This document shows, one piece after another, positions 5,339 through 9,048 of a DNA stretch of 9,048 nucleotides. The stretch is from NCBI GenBank assembly GCA_005800965.1, contig SYEA01000049.1, positions 1-9,048 of the forward strand. The letters are read 5' to 3'. A program made the position numbers and the translations under genes. Source of the DNA: Actinomycetota bacterium (lineage in GTDB: Bacteria > Actinomycetota > Acidimicrobiia > Acidimicrobiales > Ilumatobacteraceae). Within the stretch, counting starts at the first letter, position 1, and each line of letters starts with the position of its first letter. The notes beneath the pieces were generated by a model. That model made no database searches. It had not been told where the DNA came from and worked only from the letters and a program-made list of their open reading frames with translations.

Positions 5339-6919
5339 ATGAATCGTCGACTACTTGCGTCGCTGATTGGCATTTTGCTCGTTGCTGTTGTTTCGGTCGG
5401 CTTGACGGTTGCAAGTGGTGATGCTCCTTCGCTCGGTCTCGACTTGCAGGGTGGTGCGTCGATTACGTTGCAACCTGAGGGCGAATACGACGCTGTTGCG
5501 CTCGAGGTAGCAGTCGAGATCATTCGTTCGCGCGTTGACGCAATTGGTGTAGCCGAACCCGAGATCATTCGCCAGGGTGACACCGTGGTGGTGAACCTGC
5601 CAGGGGTAAAAGACCAGCAGCGTGCACTGGACATCGTGGGGCGCACAGGCGACCTGCAGTTGCGACCAGTGTTGCAATCGGGCAGCGTTGACCCCACGGC
5701 GGGCGAAGCGGGAACGACACCCACAACCGAGACAAGCTTGCCGACCGAGACAAGTGTGCCAACGGAGACAAGCCTGCCAACCGAGGGCGGCCCTGGTGAG
5801 TCGCGCGGCGGGCGAGTGATGGTGGATACGACGATTCCGACCGACACGACTATTGCAACTGACACGACTATCTCAACCGAGACAACAGTTGCGGCAACAA
5901 CAGTTGCGGCAACACCACTTGATGCAGCAGCGCAGTCCGAACTTCCGCCGGATAGTGAAGTGCTGCTCGGGCGAGACGGCTTTGCATATCTTGTTGGCCC
6001 GGTTGCTGCCACTGGGCTGGTGTTTGAAAACAATGCGCAGGCCAACATTCAAGGTGCCAACTGGTCTGTGGTAGTGCAACTTCGCAACGGTGCAGCAGGT
6101 GCCGATATATGGAATGCCCTGACGTCACGCTGCTTTAGCCGCGATGCCACTTGCCCCACCGCCCAGATCGCCATCGTGCTCGACGGTGAAGTCATTTCTG
6201 CGCCGGTGGTGCAAGAAGCAGTTTTCTCGGGTGGCGAAGTGCAGATCACCGGTAATTTCACCGAGCAAGATGCCCGCGACTTGGCCAGAGTGCTCGAGTT
6301 TGGCGCAGTGCCCGTGAAGTTCGCGGTATCACAGGCGCAAACCGTGTCGCCAACGCTGGGCAGCGACTCGCTGCGGGCAGCGCTCATTTCGGGTCTGGTC
6401 GGCTTGGTCTTGGTGTTTTTGTTGATGCTGACGTACTACCGCTTCGTAGCAATCATTGTGTTCGTCGGTCTCGCTGTGTCGATTGGCATTCAATATTCGA
6501 TCATCACCTACCTGTCCAGAACCAACGGTTTGGCGTTGTCCTTGTCGGGTATTGCGGGCATCATCGTGTCGCTCGGTATTGCTGTTGACTCATACATCGT
6601 GTTCTTCGAGCGGCTGAAGGACGAACTCGCTTCAGGTCGCACGCTGCGCAACTCTGCACAGCGCAGCTTTGAAGGTGCGTGGCGCACTGTTTTGGCTGCC
6701 GACTCGGTGTCGTTTTTGGCGGCTGCCGTGTTGTGGTGGCTGACTGTCGGTTCGGTGCGCGGCTTTGCATTCTTCCTTGGTTTGGCAACGCTGGCCGACG
6801 TGATGATCGTGTGGTTCTTTACGCGCCCGGCAATGTTGCTTCTGGCCCGTAGCAAGTTCATGGCTACTCGCTCCATGCTGGGCATTAAACCTCGTAAGGG
6901 TGCCGAGGCCAACTCATGA
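5339..6919 (+). CDS. secD: Protein translocase subunit SecD
   Basis: SecD pairs with SecF to pull secreted proteins off SecYEG using the proton gradient. The product has 526 residues. Residues 6-25 are the first transmembrane helix; LGLDLQGGASITL follows, then the start of the outer P1 domain (IIRSRVDAIGVAEPEI, VVVNLPGVKD). A low-complexity Thr/Pro/Glu/Asp linker fills about residues 115-206. The domain resumes at VLLGRDGFAYLVGP, continues through IVLDGEVISAPVV and GNFTEQDARDLARVLEFGAVPVKF, and ends in five transmembrane helices (about 345-505). D417 in GIAVDSYIVFFERLKDE is the conserved helix-4 Asp needed for proton-driven function; the Ser-Tyr version is the actinobacterial form. The ATG at 5339 places the first helix correctly, but no Shine-Dalgarno precedes it. 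The gene overlaps secF by four bases (ATGA), implying coupled translation. Confidence 0.95.
   Translation: MNRRLLASLIGILLVAVVSVGLTVASGDAPSLGLDLQGGASITLQPEGEYDAVALEVAVEIIRSRVDAIGVAEPEIIRQGDTVVVNLPGVKDQQRALDIVGRTGDLQLRPVLQSGSVDPTAGEAGTTPTTETSLPTETSVPTETSLPTEGGPGESRGGRVMVDTTIPTDTTIATDTTISTETTVAATTVAATPLDAAAQSELPPDSEVLLGRDGFAYLVGPVAATGLVFENNAQANIQGANWSVVVQLRNGAAGADIWNALTSRCFSRDATCPTAQIAIVLDGEVISAPVVQEAVFSGGEVQITGNFTEQDARDLARVLEFGAVPVKFAVSQAQTVSPTLGSDSLRAALISGLVGLVLVFLLMLTYYRFVAIIVFVGLAVSIGIQYSIITYLSRTNGLALSLSGIAGIIVSLGIAVDSYIVFFERLKDELASGRTLRNSAQRSFEGAWRTVLAADSVSFLAAAVLWWLTVGSVRGFAFFLGLATLADVMIVWFFTRPAMLLLARSKFMATRSMLGIKPRKGAEANS
5726..5785 (+). repeat. 18-bp in-frame tandem repeat in secD (about 3.3 copies)
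   Basis: Three 18-bp units (5726-5743, 5744-5761, 5762-5779) and part of a fourth (5780-5785) encode T-E-T-S-L/V-P hexapeptides. Copies differ at few positions. They lie in the disordered P1 linker of SecD at residues 130-149. Confidence 0.85.
5825..5911 (+). repeat. Second in-frame tandem array in secD (18-bp x4, then a 15-bp exact duplication)
   Basis: Four diverged 18-bp units (5825-5842, 5843-5860, 5861-5878, 5879-5896) encode D/E-T-T-I/V-x-T/A hexapeptides. The last 15 bases of the fourth unit, ACAACAGTTGCGGCA (5882-5896), are repeated exactly at 5897-5911. The array shares its 18-bp period with the first array 40 bases upstream but differs in sequence, so the linker seems to have grown by repeated slippage at two places. 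Confidence 0.8.
6905..6908 (+). promoter_or_regulatory. Shine-Dalgarno GAGG for secF
   Basis: GAGG ends seven bases before the secF ATG at 6916, inside the last codons of secD; an AAGGG lies a little further up (6896-6900). It is the clearest ribosome binding site in the window and supports the ATGA-overlap start of secF. Confidence 0.6.
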
Positions 6920-8040
6920 GTATCGGCGCAGGTTTCGGTCGGCTGTATCGCGGTGAGACCACGGTCGACTATTACAGCAAGCGCAAGCCAGCGTTCGTCA
7001 TCTCGGGGGCGTTTCTCTTGATCTCGGTGGTGGCGCTCCTCATCGGTGGTTTGAATCTGGGTATCGACTTCCGCGGTGGTGTCGCCTGGGAGTCACCTGT
7101 CACCGCCACATTGAGCATGGACGCAGTGCGTGAGGTGCTTGAAGCAAACGACATCGACACATCGAATGCAAAATTGCAAACGTTGCAGGGTGCCGACGGA
7201 GAGCGGATTCGAGTGCAAGTTGGCGATCAAAGCAGCGCCGTGCGTGAAGCCGTGCAAACGGCGCTCGCCGAAAAGGCTGGGCTGCCGGTTGAAGAAGTGA
7301 GCGTGGCTGCGGTGAGTTCGTCGTGGGGGCGCAGTATCACCGTCAAGTCGATTCGTGCGTTGCTGGTGTTCTTTGTGTTGGTGTCGTTGTTCATCTCCTG
7401 GCGATTCGAATGGAAGATGGCTGCTGCCGCCATCGTGGCTATGGCGCACGACGTGCTGGTGTCGGTTGGGATCTACGCCCTATTCCGTTTCGAGGTCACA
7501 CCCGCAACGGTGGTGGCATTTTTGACAATTCTTGGCTATTCGCTCTACGACACCGTGGTGGTGTTCGACAAAGTGCGGGAGAACATCGATCGTTTTGCGT
7601 CGTCTCGAATGTCGATGGGCAACATCGTTAACGTGTCGTCCAACCAGGTGTTGGCGCGCTCGTTGAACACCACATTGTCGTCGGCATTGCCGGTGGTGTC
7701 GTTGCTTGTCGTTGGTTCGCTGATACTGGGTGCCAACAACCTGCAAGAGTTTGCCATCGCATTGTTGGTGGGTATGTTGACCGGCACCTATTCATCAATC
7801 TTCATCGCCACACCACTCTTGGCGGTGTTGAAGAATCGCGAACCAAAATATGCCGCTGCGGTAAACGAAGTGGCCCAGGGCCCCGAAATGGCGGCTCTCT
7901 ACGAACACACCACCACGCGCGCGGCCCAAAAGGCTGCTGCCGAGGTCACCACTTCGCGCGAATCAAGCGTGGCAAAAAGCACCGTCAACAGTGCGTTGAC
8001 GCATCCGCCTCGCCCACGCAAACGCCGCCGCCGCCGATAA
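6916..8040 (+). CDS. secF: Protein translocase subunit SecF
   Basis: SecF is the partner of SecD in the proton-driven export motor of the cytoplasmic membrane. The product has 374 residues. Helix 1 spans about residues 28-46 and leads into the outer domain at LGIDFRGG, which runs to about residue 140. Helices 2-6 cover about 145-305, with the motifs ATVVAFLTILGYSLYDTVVVFDKVREN and SLNTTLSSALPV that define SecF. The last ~65 residues are cytoplasmic and end in PRPRKRRRRR, encoded partly by a CGC/CGA triplet run; such basic tails occur in actinobacterial SecF and may contact the ribosome or lipid head groups. The start is fixed by the ATGA overlap with secD and by a good GAGG. Confidence 0.96.
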   Translation: MSIGAGFGRLYRGETTVDYYSKRKPAFVISGAFLLISVVALLIGGLNLGIDFRGGVAWESPVTATLSMDAVREVLEANDIDTSNAKLQTLQGADGERIRVQVGDQSSAVREAVQTALAEKAGLPVEEVSVAAVSSSWGRSITVKSIRALLVFFVLVSLFISWRFEWKMAAAAIVAMAHDVLVSVGIYALFRFEVTPATVVAFLTILGYSLYDTVVVFDKVRENIDRFASSRMSMGNIVNVSSNQVLARSLNTTLSSALPVVSLLVVGSLILGANNLQEFAIALLVGMLTGTYSSIFIATPLLAVLKNREPKYAAAVNEVAQGPEMAALYEHTTTRAAQKAAAEVTTSRESSVAKSTVNSALTHPPRPRKRRRRR

Positions 8041-8069
8041 CTCCCGGCCCTGCTTCGTAGGCTTGGCCT

Positions 8070-9029
8070 ATGGCTTCTGGTTCGCGGGTGTTGCCGTGGC
8101 GGCGCCATCAGGCTGCTACGTCACACGAACTTGCCCCACTGCTGGCGGCGTATAAGCGGCGCCACCCCAAGGGTTCCGTTTCGCCGATCAATCGTGCGTA
8201 TGACATGTCGCGTGAAGCACATCGTCACCAAACCCGCACCACGGGGGAGTCGTACATCACGCATCCGGTTGCTGTGGCCAGCGTGGTTGCCGACATTGGC
8301 TTGGATGAGGCCTCGATCATCGCAGCGCTCTTGCACGATGCGGTGGAAGACACCGAACTTACGTTGGCGGAAATTTCCGAAATTTTTGGTGACGAAGTTG
8401 CCAGCATTGTCGATGGCGTAACCAAGCTCGACCGCCTGCAGTTTGATTCGCAGGAAGCACAACAGGCGGCCACCATGCGCAAAATGTTGGTGGCGATGGC
8501 GCGCGACCTGCGGGTGCTCATCATCAAGTTGGCTGATCGGTTGCACAACATGCGCACGCTCGCATCTAGTTCGCCGGACAAGCAGCAACGCGTTGCCCAA
8601 GAGACCCTCGATATCTATGCGCCACTTGCGCATCGGCTCGGCATGCAGGAAATCAAACAGCAACTTGAAGACTTGTCGTTCGCAGCGCTGTTTCCCAAGC
8701 GTTATGCCGAGGTCGAACATCTTGTGTCGACCCGGGCGCCCGAGCGCAATGTGTACTTGGCACGCGTGCTCGGTCAAGTCGACAAAATGTTGGTTGGCGT
8801 AAAAATCAAAGCCGAGCTCACGTCTCGCGGCAAGCACTTGTGGAGCATCTACGAAAAGATGGTGCAAAAAGGGCGTGAGTTCGATGACATCTTTGACCTG
8901 ATGGCCATTCGCATCGTGGTCGACGACGTGCGCGATTGTTACGGGGCACTTGGTGTGATTCACGGACACTGGAAGCCGGTGGTCGGGCGCTTCAAGGATT
9001 ACATCGCGATGCCGAACTTCAACTTGTAG
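8070..9029 (+). CDS. relA: RelA/SpoT-family (p)ppGpp synthetase/hydrolase, cut by an in-frame TAG in the synthetase domain
   Basis: This is the N-terminal part of a long RSH enzyme, which makes and breaks the stringent-response alarmone (p)ppGpp. The hydrolase HD domain is intact: H65 (ITHPVAV), H89-D90 and E93-D94 (LLHDAVEDT) and D156 (KLADRLHN). The synthetase domain follows (SIYEKM, EFDDIFDLMAIRIVV, DCYGALGVIHGHW) with R307-F-K-D, the RXKD form typical of bifunctional Rel. It stops after residue 319 (MPNFNL) at TAG 9027-9029, exactly where the family has Tyr of YQSLHTT; HSLHTT follows in frame. A normal long RSH has over 700 residues, including TGS and ACT domains. As written, the product would lack part of the synthetase site and the whole regulatory half, leaving at most a hydrolase. 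The gene starts at ATG 8070, 29 bases after secF, with only a weak TAGG upstream. No apt gene lies between secF and rel, unlike in mycobacteria. Confidence 0.9.
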   Translation: MASGSRVLPWRRHQAATSHELAPLLAAYKRRHPKGSVSPINRAYDMSREAHRHQTRTTGESYITHPVAVASVVADIGLDEASIIAALLHDAVEDTELTLAEISEIFGDEVASIVDGVTKLDRLQFDSQEAQQAATMRKMLVAMARDLRVLIIKLADRLHNMRTLASSSPDKQQRVAQETLDIYAPLAHRLGMQEIKQQLEDLSFAALFPKRYAEVEHLVSTRAPERNVYLARVLGQVDKMLVGVKIKAELTSRGKHLWSIYEKMVQKGREFDDIFDLMAIRIVVDDVRDCYGALGVIHGHWKPVVGRFKDYIAMPNFNL

Positions 9030-9048
9030 CATAGTTTGCACACCACCG
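9030..9048 (+). other. In-frame continuation of rel beyond the TAG (window edge)
   Basis: These last 19 bases read H-S-L-H-T-T in the rel frame, matching the conserved Q-S-L-H-T-T that follows the missing Tyr in RSH synthetase domains. The coding character therefore continues past the stop, which points to a point change or sequence error and not a natural gene end. Confidence 0.75.

Noticed and set aside
5726..5911. Possible CRISPR-like array
   Set aside because: The repeats are directly abutting with no spacers, 18 bp long, in frame and inside secD.
5095..6048. Minus-strand open frame opposite yajC/secD with Ser/Val repeats
   Set aside because: The repeats are the mirror of the secD linker arrays, not an independent protein.
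9027..9029. Genome-wide reassignment of TAG to an amino acid
   Set aside because: ruvB, queA and tgt all end at TAG at normal family C-termini, so TAG works as a stop here.
8121..9041. Minus-strand open frame covering nearly all of rel
   Set aside because: It is antisense to a gene with intact HD and synthetase motifs and shows no motifs of its own.

Overview
The window is a single plus-strand gene train of chromosomal housekeeping type with moderately high GC. It most likely comes from an actinobacterium, and I would guess Acidimicrobiia or a related freshwater or marine lineage. Reasons: the SecD motif GIAVDSYIVFFERLKDE and a long Thr/Pro/Glu linker in SecD are of actinobacterial type; the thiosulfate sulfurtransferase carries the CRIGER...HTWF loop seen in mycobacterial CysA-type enzymes; and the ruvB - queA - tgt - yajC - secD - secF - rel order is a familiar bacterial neighbourhood. 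The lineage is an inference, not a database result. No mobile element, RNA gene or CRISPR array is visible.

Layout. (1) 1-323: the 3' end of ruvB (Holliday junction helicase). (2) 324-485: a 162-base gap with a 14-bp tandem duplication over the ruvB stop, a candidate sigma-70-like promoter and a strong inverted repeat in the putative leader. (3) 486-2715: a two-gene sulfur module, an exported tandem-rhodanese thiosulfate sulfurtransferase followed by a YeeE/YedE-family membrane transporter. (4) 2727-4845: queA and tgt, the tRNA queuosine pair, with the queA start region touching the transporter stop. (5) 4868-8040: yajC, secD and secF, the accessory proteins of the Sec translocon; secD and secF overlap by four bases. 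(6) 8070-9029: the start of a RelA/SpoT-family (p)ppGpp synthetase/hydrolase, interrupted by an in-frame TAG inside the synthetase domain.

How they work together. The sulfur module sits between ruvB and queA. Its likely job is to handle thiosulfate or sulfane sulfur outside the membrane and bring it in; it has its own candidate promoter and probably drives queA-tgt as well. YajC-SecD-SecF pull exported proteins across the membrane, which could include the signal-peptide-bearing sulfurtransferase. Rel would link translation status to growth control if it is intact.

The most notable point is the TAG at 9027-9029. It replaces the Tyr of the conserved Y-Q-S-L-H-T-T motif, and the reading frame resumes family-like sequence (HSLHTT) right after it, to the window edge. 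It is therefore either a nonsense mutation or a sequence error. TAG ends three other genes here (ruvB, queA, tgt), which argues against genome-wide recoding. I found no convincing undescribed system. The exported rhodanese plus transporter pair with a structured leader is the closest thing to a functional novelty.
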